DNA of 64,000 bases, taken from Methyloferula stellata AR4. GTDB taxonomy: Bacteria; Pseudomonadota; Alphaproteobacteria; Rhizobiales; Beijerinckiaceae. The translations under genes were made by a program, and so were the position numbers. The notes beneath the pieces were generated by a model. It saw only the letters and a list, made by a program, of their open reading frames with translations, was not told the origin of the DNA and made no database searches. Below are positions 18,455 through 26,561 of the stretch, one piece after another; position 1 is the stretch's first letter, and each line of letters begins with the position of its first letter. The DNA is taken from positions 3,922,001-3,986,000 of the forward strand of contig NZ_ARWA01000001.1 of assembly GCF_000385335.1 (NCBI RefSeq), read 5' to 3'.

Positions 18455-21400
18455 ATGCGACCCATGAAGCGGCAAAGCGAAGGCTGGCAGCCTTGGTTTA
18501 AATCGGGCATTCGCCTGATCAAAACGAGACTCTGGATTCGTCTGGCGATCAGTTTCGGCAGCGCCTTCCTGCTCGCCCTCTTGATCTGGTTCGCCGCACC
18601 GCTTTTGAGCTTCGGTTCGTTTCAGCCGTTCGAGGATGCGGGCCCGCGCCTTACCATCATTCTTTTGATCTTCCTGGCCGTCGGCGGTGCCGAGGCCTAT
18701 CGTTTCTACATACGCAAGCAAGGCGCGGAGCAGATCGCGCGCACGATGGGCGCCGACGACAGCGACGCGCCGGTTTTGGCCGAGCGCATGAAGGAAGCGC
18801 TTGCGACCTTGCGCGATGTCAGCGGCGGCAGCGGCAATTACCTCTATGATCTGCCCTGGTATGTCCTGATCGGGCCGCCGGGCTCAGGCAAAACCACCGC
18901 GCTCGTCAATTCCGGCCTCGAATTTCCGCTGGCGCAAGGGGCTACGCCCGGCGCCGTCTCCGGCGTCGGCGGCACGCGCTACTGCGATTGGTGGTTTACC
19001 GACGATGCCGTGCTCATCGATACGGCCGGTCGCTATACGACGCAGGATTCGGATGCAAAAGCCGATCAGAAAAGCTGGTTCGCTTTTCTTGACTTGTTGA
19101 AACGCAGCCGGCCGCGGCAGCCGATCAACGGCGTCATCGTCGCGATCAGCCTCGAAGATATCCTGACCTCGAACGCCAAGGAACTCGCCGCGCACGCCGA
19201 CGCGATCCGCGCCCGCCTGCTCGAATTGCACAACCGGCTGAAGGTCGACTTTCCCGTCTACGCGCTTTTCACCAAGGCCGATCTCGTGATCGGCTTCATG
19301 GAATATTTCAACGATCTCGGCGAAGGCGCGCGACGCCAGGTCTGGGGCGCGACATTTCCAACCGCCGACAAGACGCGCAACATGATCGGCACAGTGCCGG
19401 GCGAGTTCGACGCGCTGATCACGCGCCTCAACCAGAGCCTGCCGGAAAAGCTCGAAAACGAGAAAGACCCGACGAGCCGGGTCCTTCTCTTCGGCTTCCC
19501 TGCGCAGATGGCGGCGCTACGCCAACCGATCGCGAATTTCCTCGACCAGATCTTCGATCCGGTCCGCTATCCCATAAATGCCGCGCTGCGCGGCCTCTAT
19601 TTCACGTCGGGCACGCAGCAAGGCACGCCGATCGACCAATTGCTCGGCGCGCTGTCAAAGAATTTCGGCGCGCAAGGCGTCGCCGCGCCGACCTTCTCCG
19701 GACAAGGCAAGAGCTTCTTCCTGACCGATCTCATCAAGATCGTCATCATCGGCGAAGCCGGATGGGTCACGCGCGTCCGCGCCAACAGCCTGATGACGGC
19801 CGCGGCCTATGCCGCGCTCCTTGCCGTCGTGCCGCTCATCGTCGGCGCCTGGTGGGTGAGCTATGCGCATAACAACGACATGATCACGCAAAGCCAGGAT
19901 GCGAGCAGCCGGTATAAGACGCTCGCCTCGGGTCTCAGCCAGACGAACACCGTCTCGGACCGCGATTTCGGCAAGATCCTGCCGCCCCTGCATGCGCTTC
20001 GCTTCATGCCCGGCGGCTATCAGGACCATACGACGCCGGTGATTTCCTATGCCGGCTTCGGCCTTGCTCAAAGTGCAAGGCTTCGCTCGGCGGCCGAGAC
20101 CGCCTATCAGATCGGGCTCGAACGGCTTTTGCGGCCGAGGCTCATCTATCGCCTCGAAGAACAGCTCGAAGCCAATGCCAACGATCCGAAGTTCCTCTAT
20201 GAGGCGCTGAAGGTCTATCTGATGCTCGGCGGCCTCAAGACCGTCGACCGGCCCTTGCTGATCGGCTGGATGGAGCGCGACTGGTCGGAAAATCTCTATG
20301 CCGGCCCGAAAAATGCCGATGGACGCAAAGAACTCGAGCAGCATCTCGTCGCGATGCTCGACCTCGACAATGGCCGCAATTCTTTCGTCTCGCTGAACGG
20401 ACCGCTTGTCGAACGGTCGCAAGCAACCTTGGCGCGCATTGATCCGGCGCAACGCGCCTACGAACTGCTCGAAGACAGAGCCAAGTCGGCTCTCATCGAC
20501 GATTGGATCGCGTCGAAAAACGCAGGCGCCGGCGCACTCGTCGTCTTCGACGATTCCCTCGACCGGTTCCACATTCCTTATTTCTTCACGCATGCCGGTT
20601 TCGAACATGCCTTCGTCGGGCAATTGATGGCCATGCAGACCGAGATGAATCGCAATCGCTGGATCCTCGGCCGCTTCGGCGAGCAGCCGGTCGTCGCCGA
20701 TCAATACGAGCGGCTGCTGCCCGATCTCGTCGACATCTACACAAAGAACTTCGTCGCGGCCTGGCAGGAGAATATCGCCAAGGTGCAGATCCGCCGCCTA
20801 ACCGAGGACCGGCCGACCTATCCGCTGCTGACGGCCGCCGCCGCCGTGACGTCTCCGATCGCGCGCCTGCTTGAAGCGATCCACGACGAAACCTCCCTGC
20901 ACGACGTCCCGCAGAGTCTCGGCGACAGCGCCTCCAATACACCGAATGGCGCCGCGGCCTCACTTGTCGGCAGTTCGGGCGAGTCGCCGGCCAAAATGGT
21001 CGATAAGGCGCTGCGTCCCTACCAATTGCTCGTCGAAGGCAATTCCGGCCGCCGGCCGATCGATCTCATTTTGTCGGACCTGAACGACATCAGATCGAAT
21101 CTCAACCGGCTTGCCACCAATACGTCGCAGGCGGATCAGCTTTCGTCGCGGCTCGATGCGGAAGTCGGCAAACTCAAAAACGACACGGACCGCATGCCGC
21201 CGCCTTTTGCGATGATGATGGACACGACGGCAAACGACGTGACGCGTGAAATCGCCGACTCGGCATCGGCACGCCGCGTTCAGGTTCTGCGCGACAAGGT
21301 GACCTTCTCATGCCAGGAGACCATCGCGAGCCGTTATCCTTTCTCGGCCAATGCCGAGCAGGAGGTCACGCTGGCCGATTTCCGCCGCATGTTCGGGCCG

Positions 21401-21943
21401 AAGGGATTGCTCGATCAATTCGCGACCGAGACCATCATTCCCGCCGCGGACACCTCCGGCAGCGACTGGAAATGGCATGAGGATGCCCCGATCTCGCGGC
21501 AATTGTCGCCGACGGCGCTGTCTGATTTCCAGAAGGCCGCGGCGATCCGCGATTCATTCTTCGCTGACGGCCCCACGCCCGGCTTTACCGTCGCCGTGAC
21601 ACCGCCGACGACGACCGGCGTCAAGCTCGAAATCGACAGCACCGCCATTTACGCAAGAGGCAATACCGCCTCCACGACGGTTCAATGGCCGGGCTCGAGC
21701 GAGCCGCATCGCGCCGTTCTCGGCGTCGAAATGCCCGGCGGCCGGCCGCCGCTGACCATCGAAAAGACAGGCGTTTGGGCGCTTTACCGCGTCCTCGACA
21801 CCGGACAAGTGACCCCCGACGGCACGCTCGCGAGCTTCACCCTCGCCGGCCGCGAGTTCAAATTCCGCTTCACGCCCAACAACGGGACCAAACCTCTGGC
21901 TTTATCGCTGCTGCGATCATTCCACTGTCCGAGCGGGACCTGA
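18455..21943 (+). CDS. tssM: TssM (IcmF-family) envelope ATPase-like protein
   Basis: TssM spans the inner membrane and periplasm and, with TssL, forms the T6SS membrane complex. Two helices lie at about 27-46 and 62-77. A cytoplasmic P-loop domain follows, with an intact Walker A GPPGSGKT (140-147) and a DTAGRYTT segment. A third helix lies at about 448-472. The long periplasmic part contains the IcmF-related and C-terminal domains, ending in a beta-rich region (TVQWPGSSEPHRAVLGVEMP, then FRFTPNNGTKP). At 1162 residues it is full length. The start is ATG 18455. It is followed after six bases by tagF. Confidence 0.92.
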   Translation: MRPMKRQSEGWQPWFKSGIRLIKTRLWIRLAISFGSAFLLALLIWFAAPLLSFGSFQPFEDAGPRLTIILLIFLAVGGAEAYRFYIRKQGAEQIARTMGADDSDAPVLAERMKEALATLRDVSGGSGNYLYDLPWYVLIGPPGSGKTTALVNSGLEFPLAQGATPGAVSGVGGTRYCDWWFTDDAVLIDTAGRYTTQDSDAKADQKSWFAFLDLLKRSRPRQPINGVIVAISLEDILTSNAKELAAHADAIRARLLELHNRLKVDFPVYALFTKADLVIGFMEYFNDLGEGARRQVWGATFPTADKTRNMIGTVPGEFDALITRLNQSLPEKLENEKDPTSRVLLFGFPAQMAALRQPIANFLDQIFDPVRYPINAALRGLYFTSGTQQGTPIDQLLGALSKNFGAQGVAAPTFSGQGKSFFLTDLIKIVIIGEAGWVTRVRANSLMTAAAYAALLAVVPLIVGAWWVSYAHNNDMITQSQDASSRYKTLASGLSQTNTVSDRDFGKILPPLHALRFMPGGYQDHTTPVISYAGFGLAQSARLRSAAETAYQIGLERLLRPRLIYRLEEQLEANANDPKFLYEALKVYLMLGGLKTVDRPLLIGWMERDWSENLYAGPKNADGRKELEQHLVAMLDLDNGRNSFVSLNGPLVERSQATLARIDPAQRAYELLEDRAKSALIDDWIASKNAGAGALVVFDDSLDRFHIPYFFTHAGFEHAFVGQLMAMQTEMNRNRWILGRFGEQPVVADQYERLLPDLVDIYTKNFVAAWQENIAKVQIRRLTEDRPTYPLLTAAAAVTSPIARLLEAIHDETSLHDVPQSLGDSASNTPNGAAASLVGSSGESPAKMVDKALRPYQLLVEGNSGRRPIDLILSDLNDIRSNLNRLATNTSQADQLSSRLDAEVGKLKNDTDRMPPPFAMMMDTTANDVTREIADSASARRVQVLRDKVTFSCQETIASRYPFSANAEQEVTLADFRRMFGPKGLLDQFATETIIPAADTSGSDWKWHEDAPISRQLSPTALSDFQKAAAIRDSFFADGPTPGFTVAVTPPTTTGVKLEIDSTAIYARGNTASTTVQWPGSSEPHRAVLGVEMPGGRPPLTIEKTGVWALYRVLDTGQVTPDGTLASFTLAGREFKFRFTPNNGTKPLALSLLRSFHCPSGT

Positions 21944-21949
21944 CCGGCG

Positions 21950-22660
21950 ATGCAATACGGCCTTTTCGGAAAGCTCCCCGCAAGGCGCGACTTCATCGCT
22001 CACGCCGTGCCACGGAGCTTTCTGCGCTTTTGGGAGACCTGGCTGGAAAAGAGCATGTCGGAAAGCCGCGCCAAACTCGGCGCGGGCGCATGGGAAGAGA
22101 CCTTCAGGTCCGCGCCGATCTGGCGTTTCTGGCTCGGCGCGGACGTCTGTGGGCAAGCCATTCTCGGCGCCTTCATGCCGTCCATGGATGCGGTCGGCCG
22201 GTATTTTCCTTTGACCCTGATCGCCATGCCTGACGGTGACGTCGTCAGGCCGCCGAATGTCGATCCGCGTCATGCCTGGTTTGAAAAAATAGAAGACATT
22301 CTCCTGTCAGCGCTCGCACCGGATACGTCGCTCGACACGGTTCTGGAAGAAATCGGCAATTTGAAAAATGCCGGCGCCGAGGTGGCGCATGAGCCTGTTG
22401 CAGAACCGAAATTCGGCACGCCGCTCAATGATAGGCCGGCTCTGCCGCTGGCCGAGCTTTTCGCGGTTTGCAGACTGGCCTATCAAGATTGTAGCGTCGC
22501 GGCGACGACCTTCTGGTGGACGGCCGGCGGCGAAGGTTTCAGACCTGTCGGCTTGATGCGTAAACACTTTCCCGAAACGCGGGTCTTTACGGATATGCTC
22601 ACAGGACATTTCGACCCCCGCGGGGCAGAAACGATTGCGATCGGGGTAAAGCCGTTATGA
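21950..22660 (+). CDS. tagF: T6SS-associated protein TagF
   Basis: This 236-residue cytoplasmic protein matches TagF (ImpM, DUF2094). It begins with YGLFGKLPARRDFIAHAVPRS, continues FRSAPIWRFWLGADVCG, and keeps GAFMPSMDAVGRYFPLTL and SVAATTFWWTAGG. In Pseudomonas and Agrobacterium TagF represses T6SS after translation, in part through Fha. The start follows the tssM stop by six bases and the stop overlaps pppA (ATGA), so it is part of one operon. A TagF gene without any sheath genes is unusual. Confidence 0.9.
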   Translation: MQYGLFGKLPARRDFIAHAVPRSFLRFWETWLEKSMSESRAKLGAGAWEETFRSAPIWRFWLGADVCGQAILGAFMPSMDAVGRYFPLTLIAMPDGDVVRPPNVDPRHAWFEKIEDILLSALAPDTSLDTVLEEIGNLKNAGAEVAHEPVAEPKFGTPLNDRPALPLAELFAVCRLAYQDCSVAATTFWWTAGGEGFRPVGLMRKHFPETRVFTDMLTGHFDPRGAETIAIGVKPL

Positions 22661-23445
22661 GTCAAATGGTCCGTATATTCGATAGCGGGGCAACGACCGA
22701 CGTCGGCAAGGTCCGGGACGAAAACGAGGATGCTTTTCTCGTTTTGCCCGAAAGCGGCGTTTGGGCCGTCGCCGATGGGATGGGCGGACATGAGGCGGGC
22801 GCGCTCGCCAGCGCAACGGTCGTCAATGCCTTGCAGACGATCAGAACGCCGACCTCGGTGACCGATCTCGTCACACTCTGTTACGATCGACTGTCGCAGG
22901 CCAACCATAAGCTTTTGCAGATCGCCGACGAGAAAGGCGGCATCGTGATCGGCGCGACGGTCGCGGCCTTCCTCGCGCATGACGGCTATTATGCCTGTCT
23001 TTGGTCGGGCGACAGCCGCATTTATCTCGTGCGCGGCGATCAGATGTCGCAAATTTCGCGCGATCATACCGAAGTCGCGGAATTGATCGCCGAAGGCGTG
23101 CTCACCCAGGAAGAAGCGCAGAACTGGCCGCGCCGCAATGTCATTACGCGGGCGATCGGAGTTCACGACGAGATCGATGTCGAAATAACGCAAGGCGTTT
23201 TGCAGAAAGGCGACACGTTCGTGATCTGCAGCGACGGCCTCACCGCGCATGTGAGCGACGAGGAAATCTTCCAGATCGCGCGCTTTCACGCGCCGCAAAG
23301 CGCGACAGATGCGCTGGTCGCCCTGACGATGGAGCGCGGTGCGCTCGACAATGTCACGGTTGTCGTCATCCGCTATGCACCGCGCGGCTCTACCGTGGTC
23401 TTTCCCGCGACGACGGGTCCGATCGCGCAATGGGGTCAGAAATGA
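22657..23445 (+). CDS. pppA: PP2C-type Ser/Thr phosphatase PppA
   Basis: This 262-residue PPM/PP2C phosphatase has the metal-binding motifs in order: TDVGKVRDENEDAF, AVADGMGGHEAGA, LWSGDSRIYLVRGDQ, VICSDGLTAHVSDEE and DNVTVVVIRY. No membrane segment is present, so it acts in the cytoplasm. In the T6SS threonine-phosphorylation pathway PppA reverses phosphorylation by PpkA. It overlaps both tagF and ppkA by four bases (ATGA), a sign of strict co-translation of regulator, phosphatase and kinase. Confidence 0.93.
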   Translation: MSQMVRIFDSGATTDVGKVRDENEDAFLVLPESGVWAVADGMGGHEAGALASATVVNALQTIRTPTSVTDLVTLCYDRLSQANHKLLQIADEKGGIVIGATVAAFLAHDGYYACLWSGDSRIYLVRGDQMSQISRDHTEVAELIAEGVLTQEEAQNWPRRNVITRAIGVHDEIDVEITQGVLQKGDTFVICSDGLTAHVSDEEIFQIARFHAPQSATDALVALTMERGALDNVTVVVIRYAPRGSTVVFPATTGPIAQWGQK

Positions 23446-25313
23446 ACCAGGCCGCCTCGTTTGGAGCCACACGGCCGATCATCCCTCCGGGGACTCAGCT
23501 GAATGGCATCTACGAGATCGACGAGCCGATCGCGGCCGGCGGCATGGGCGAAATCTATAAGGGCCACGCGATTCAGACGGGCGACATCGTCGCCATCAAA
23601 CTGATCCGCTCCGATATGGCCGAGGCCGAAGCGGCCCTCGCCTTGTTCCGTAAGGAAGCTTCGGCGCTTCACAATCTCTATCACGAAGCGATCGTGCGCT
23701 ATTACGTCTTCACGATCGATCCCAATCTCAACCGCCCTTACCTCGCGATGGAATATGTCGACGGGCAGAGCCTGTCGGCCATGTTGCGCGGCGGCCCCCT
23801 GGCCTTCGAGGCCGTCTATCGGCTCATGCAGCGGATTGCCGCCGGCCTTAACGCGGCGCATGAACGCGGCATCGTCCACCGCGACGTGTCGCCCGACAAT
23901 ATCATCATCCCCGCCGGCGATATGAGCCGCGCGAAGATCATCGATTTCGGCATCGCCCGCTCGACGCGCCTCGGCGACGACGGCACCGTCATCGGCAGCG
24001 GCTTTGCCGGCAAATATAATTATGTCTCGCCCGAACAGCTCGGACTCTTCGGCGGCGACGTGACGCCGCGCTCAGATATCTACAGTCTCGGCCTCGTGCT
24101 CGCGGAAGCCTTGCGCCACGGGCCGGTCGATATGGGCGGCAGCCATGTCGACGTCATCGAAAAGCGCCGCTCCGTTCCTGACATCGGCCCGATCGACTCG
24201 CGTCTGCGGCCGCTCATCGAACAGATGCTGCAGCCCAACCCGGATGACCGTCCGGCCTCGATGGCGGAGGTCGCCGAGTGGGTGGCCGGCCCCGGCACGA
24301 CGGTGCGGCATACTGGTCTCAAGCTGCGGCAAAAATCTGCCACGCAGTTCAAGCCAAAGCAGAAGCTGAGGCAGGAGCCCGGCACCGCCGGTCCGCAGCG
24401 CGCCATGCTGATCGGCGGCGGCGCCTTCGCCGCGGCGACCCTTGTCGCGATCGGGCTCTATCTGGTCTTGCGGCCTTCGGCGAATGTGGCGCCTCCCGCA
24501 GCGCCGGTCTTGCAGGCCGACCAGGCACCCGCCTTGACCAATTCGGAGACACCCCCGCAGGCCCTTCCCGGCGAACCCGAGGTCAGCCATGTCGGGTTCG
24601 GCCTCGCCGCACCCGCGGATATCGGCAAGCTGGTGCTCGGCACCCAACCCGGCGCCGACATCCAGACGCTCTTGGATCAATCCGGCGATCCGGCGCGGCG
24701 CCAGAAGATCAGTGCCGTGACGCAATATATCAATCAATATGACGGCGGGGATTGCTTCTTCGTAAAGCCGGTTCAGGTGGCCGAGTCAGGCGCCGTCCTC
24801 GAAGGCTACGCCACGTCGGCAGCGCCGTTTCAAGTGATGGACGACGCGTTCCGCCGGACCCAAGGGTTCGAAGCCGACATCGGCGTGCGGCAAGTCGCAA
24901 GCGGAGAATGTCCGGTCGTCGCGTTTCTCGGTAAGCTACGCGCCCATGCGGCAACAGCGCCGCGCCTCGAGCTTGCCTCCGCGACGCTGAAATCCGGGCA
25001 ACCTCTCTCCGGGACATTGACCGAACTCGATGGCCGTCAAGTCGATCTTCTGCTGGTCGCCGACGACGGATCGGTGCACGCGGTGCCGACAACAGGCGAG
25101 GATAAGCTGTCGTTTTCGCTCCACCCCGGACCCGAGCTCGCGGATGGAAAGCCACAATTCCTCTTGGCCGTCGCCAGCACGAGGCCCGTAGCGGCGCTCC
25201 ATGCCGCCAAGCTCGCCAATGCCGACAAGCTCCTCCCGCAGATTCTGTCGGAGGCGGAGAGAGCCAATCAGCAGCTCTCGGTCAGTGCGAAATTGTTCAA
25301 GGTCGACCGCTGA
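23442..25313 (+). CDS. ppkA: Membrane Ser/Thr kinase PpkA
   Basis: This 623-residue kinase has a complete catalytic domain: glycine loop AAGGMGEIYK, Lys53 in VAIKLI, catalytic Asp148 in VHRDVSPDN and Asp168 in IIDFGIA. One membrane helix lies at about 322-343. The last 280 residues should be periplasmic and contain two cysteines (GGDCFF and SGECPV) that could pair. PpkA phosphorylates T6SS components, classically Fha or TssL. The ATG at 23442 overlaps the pppA stop. The outer domain could sense an envelope signal, which is inferred from topology. Confidence 0.92.
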   Translation: MNQAASFGATRPIIPPGTQLNGIYEIDEPIAAGGMGEIYKGHAIQTGDIVAIKLIRSDMAEAEAALALFRKEASALHNLYHEAIVRYYVFTIDPNLNRPYLAMEYVDGQSLSAMLRGGPLAFEAVYRLMQRIAAGLNAAHERGIVHRDVSPDNIIIPAGDMSRAKIIDFGIARSTRLGDDGTVIGSGFAGKYNYVSPEQLGLFGGDVTPRSDIYSLGLVLAEALRHGPVDMGGSHVDVIEKRRSVPDIGPIDSRLRPLIEQMLQPNPDDRPASMAEVAEWVAGPGTTVRHTGLKLRQKSATQFKPKQKLRQEPGTAGPQRAMLIGGGAFAAATLVAIGLYLVLRPSANVAPPAAPVLQADQAPALTNSETPPQALPGEPEVSHVGFGLAAPADIGKLVLGTQPGADIQTLLDQSGDPARRQKISAVTQYINQYDGGDCFFVKPVQVAESGAVLEGYATSAAPFQVMDDAFRRTQGFEADIGVRQVASGECPVVAFLGKLRAHAATAPRLELASATLKSGQPLSGTLTELDGRQVDLLLVADDGSVHAVPTTGEDKLSFSLHPGPELADGKPQFLLAVASTRPVAALHAAKLANADKLLPQILSEAERANQQLSVSAKLFKVDR

Positions 25314-25352
25314 CTTGCGACTGCATCGCATTTAGCTCGGCTGCTTACCTTT

Positions 25353-25364
25353 TAGACAAATCTA
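25353..25364. promoter_or_regulatory. Small inverted repeat upstream of bfd
   Basis: TAGA-CAAA-TCTA lies about 240 bases before bfd in the AT-rich 293-base gap after ppkA. It loosely resembles half-sites of the iron control element (TTTAGAA/TTCTAAA), but its distance from bfd weakens the case. Confidence 0.2.
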
Positions 25365-25606
25365 TTCTTGAACTGTTTTAATCTAGCAGTGCTCAGCTTT
25401 TAGTTTTGAATGATTGTAATTTTCTTGGCTGCACTTGCCCGATAAAAGTATTGGATGTATCGCTTCTTCAACGGTTGCGATGCGGCAGGTTTTCTCAAAC
25501 AGCCCAACTCGACCGCGATCACACTAATGGCATGGCCTTTGCTTTTGTTCTAAGCGCTCACCCTTTCACACCGATTCGCTGCGCGGATCGTACTTTCGGT
25601 GCCCCG

Positions 25607-25846
25607 ATGATCGTATGCTCCTGCAACGTTCTTTCCGACACGAAAATCCGCGCTTCCATCAACGGCGGGACCTGTCCCAAGACGCCTGGCGCCCTCTATA
25701 AATGCATGGGCTGCAGCCCTAACTGCGGACGTTGCTTTTCGACGGTTCAGACCATCATTATTCAGGCGCTCGCCGAAGCAAACGTGCTCGATTCCAACAT
25801 GTGTGATTTGGCTGGCAACAATGGTGCGACCAGCTTTTCTTCGTGA
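25607..25846 (+). CDS. bfd: Bacterioferritin-associated ferredoxin
   Basis: This 79-residue [2Fe-2S] protein begins MIVCSCNVLSDTKI. Its four cluster cysteines sit in the family arrangement CxC near the N-terminus and MGCSPNCGRC further on. Bfd donates electrons to bacterioferritin to release stored iron as Fe2+. The ATG at 25607 was chosen because the family starts at MxVCxC; the longer open frame upstream has no similarity. It is followed 141 bases later by bfr, its functional partner. Confidence 0.9.
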   Translation: MIVCSCNVLSDTKIRASINGGTCPKTPGALYKCMGCSPNCGRCFSTVQTIIIQALAEANVLDSNMCDLAGNNGATSFSS

Positions 25847-25900
25847 ATTTGTCTGGTAATGGTCATCCGGGGCTGATTTCTTGCCCCACCGCCCTATCCT

Positions 25901-25919
25901 GTTTAAAACTGATCTAAAC
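25901..25919. promoter_or_regulatory. Iron-control-element-like palindrome upstream of bfr
   Basis: GTTTAAAACTGATCTAAAC is an imperfect palindrome with the outer arms GTTTA and TAAAC intact, 69 bases before the bfr start. It resembles the Irr-bound iron control element of Hyphomicrobiales (TTTAGAA/TTCTAAA). Irr control of bfr would be expected, but binding is inferred. Confidence 0.4.
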
Positions 25920-25987
25920 TAGATAGCCAGTCTCCGATTCGGCGGTCTCATGGCTGCCTCTTTCTCTCAAATGTTGGAGTCTCCCCG

Positions 25988-26485
25988 ATGCAGGGTGATG
26001 AAAAGGTTCTCGAATATTTAAATCGAAGCCTGCGCAGTGAATTGACGACGATTAACCAATATTGGCTGCATTTCCGCATCCTGAGCAATTGGGGCTACAA
26101 GGAATTAGGCAAGAAGTGGCGCGAGGAATCGATCGAAGAGATGCGCCATGCCGACCGGTTCACCGATCGCATCCTCTTCCTCGAAGGCTTCCCCAACCTG
26201 CAGGTCCTCGATCCCTTGAAGATCGGACAGACGGTCGAGGAGATCATCGCCTGCGATCTCGCCTCGGAATATGAGGCGCGCGCGCTCTACACGGAAGCCG
26301 CCGAATATTGCAACTCGGTGCATGACCGCGTGTCCAAAGAGCTCTATGACGATCTCCTGAAGGACGAGGAAAGACACATCGATTTCCTCGAGACCCAGCA
26401 AGAGCTGATCAAGCAGCTCGGCGTCCAGCTCTACGGTCAAAAATATATCAGCCTGGAAGAAGGCAGCGCCGGTTTCGGCTCCTGA
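25988..26485 (+). CDS. bfr: Bacterioferritin
   Basis: Bfr forms a 24-subunit shell that oxidises and stores iron. All di-iron ferroxidase ligands are present at the standard positions: Glu18, Glu51, His54, Glu94, Glu127 and His130. Met52, the haem ligand shared between two subunits, is also present. The length of 165 residues is normal. It stands after bfd and is followed by a strong hairpin that separates it from the convergent hpnN. Confidence 0.96.
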   Translation: MQGDEKVLEYLNRSLRSELTTINQYWLHFRILSNWGYKELGKKWREESIEEMRHADRFTDRILFLEGFPNLQVLDPLKIGQTVEEIIACDLASEYEARALYTEAAEYCNSVHDRVSKELYDDLLKDEERHIDFLETQQELIKQLGVQLYGQKYISLEEGSAGFGS

Positions 26486-26535
26486 GGCTCAAGCAGTCCG
26501 CAGCCAGCCTACCAGCTAAACGACCCCGCTCTCAT

Positions 26536-26561
26536 GACCTCCGAAGCCCGCTTCGGAGGTC
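26536..26561. terminator. Bidirectional hairpin terminator between bfr and hpnN
   Basis: GACCTCCGAAG pairs perfectly with CTTCGGAGGTC around CCCG. It lies 50 bases after the bfr stop and overlaps the last bases of hpnN on the other strand. Confidence 0.65.
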
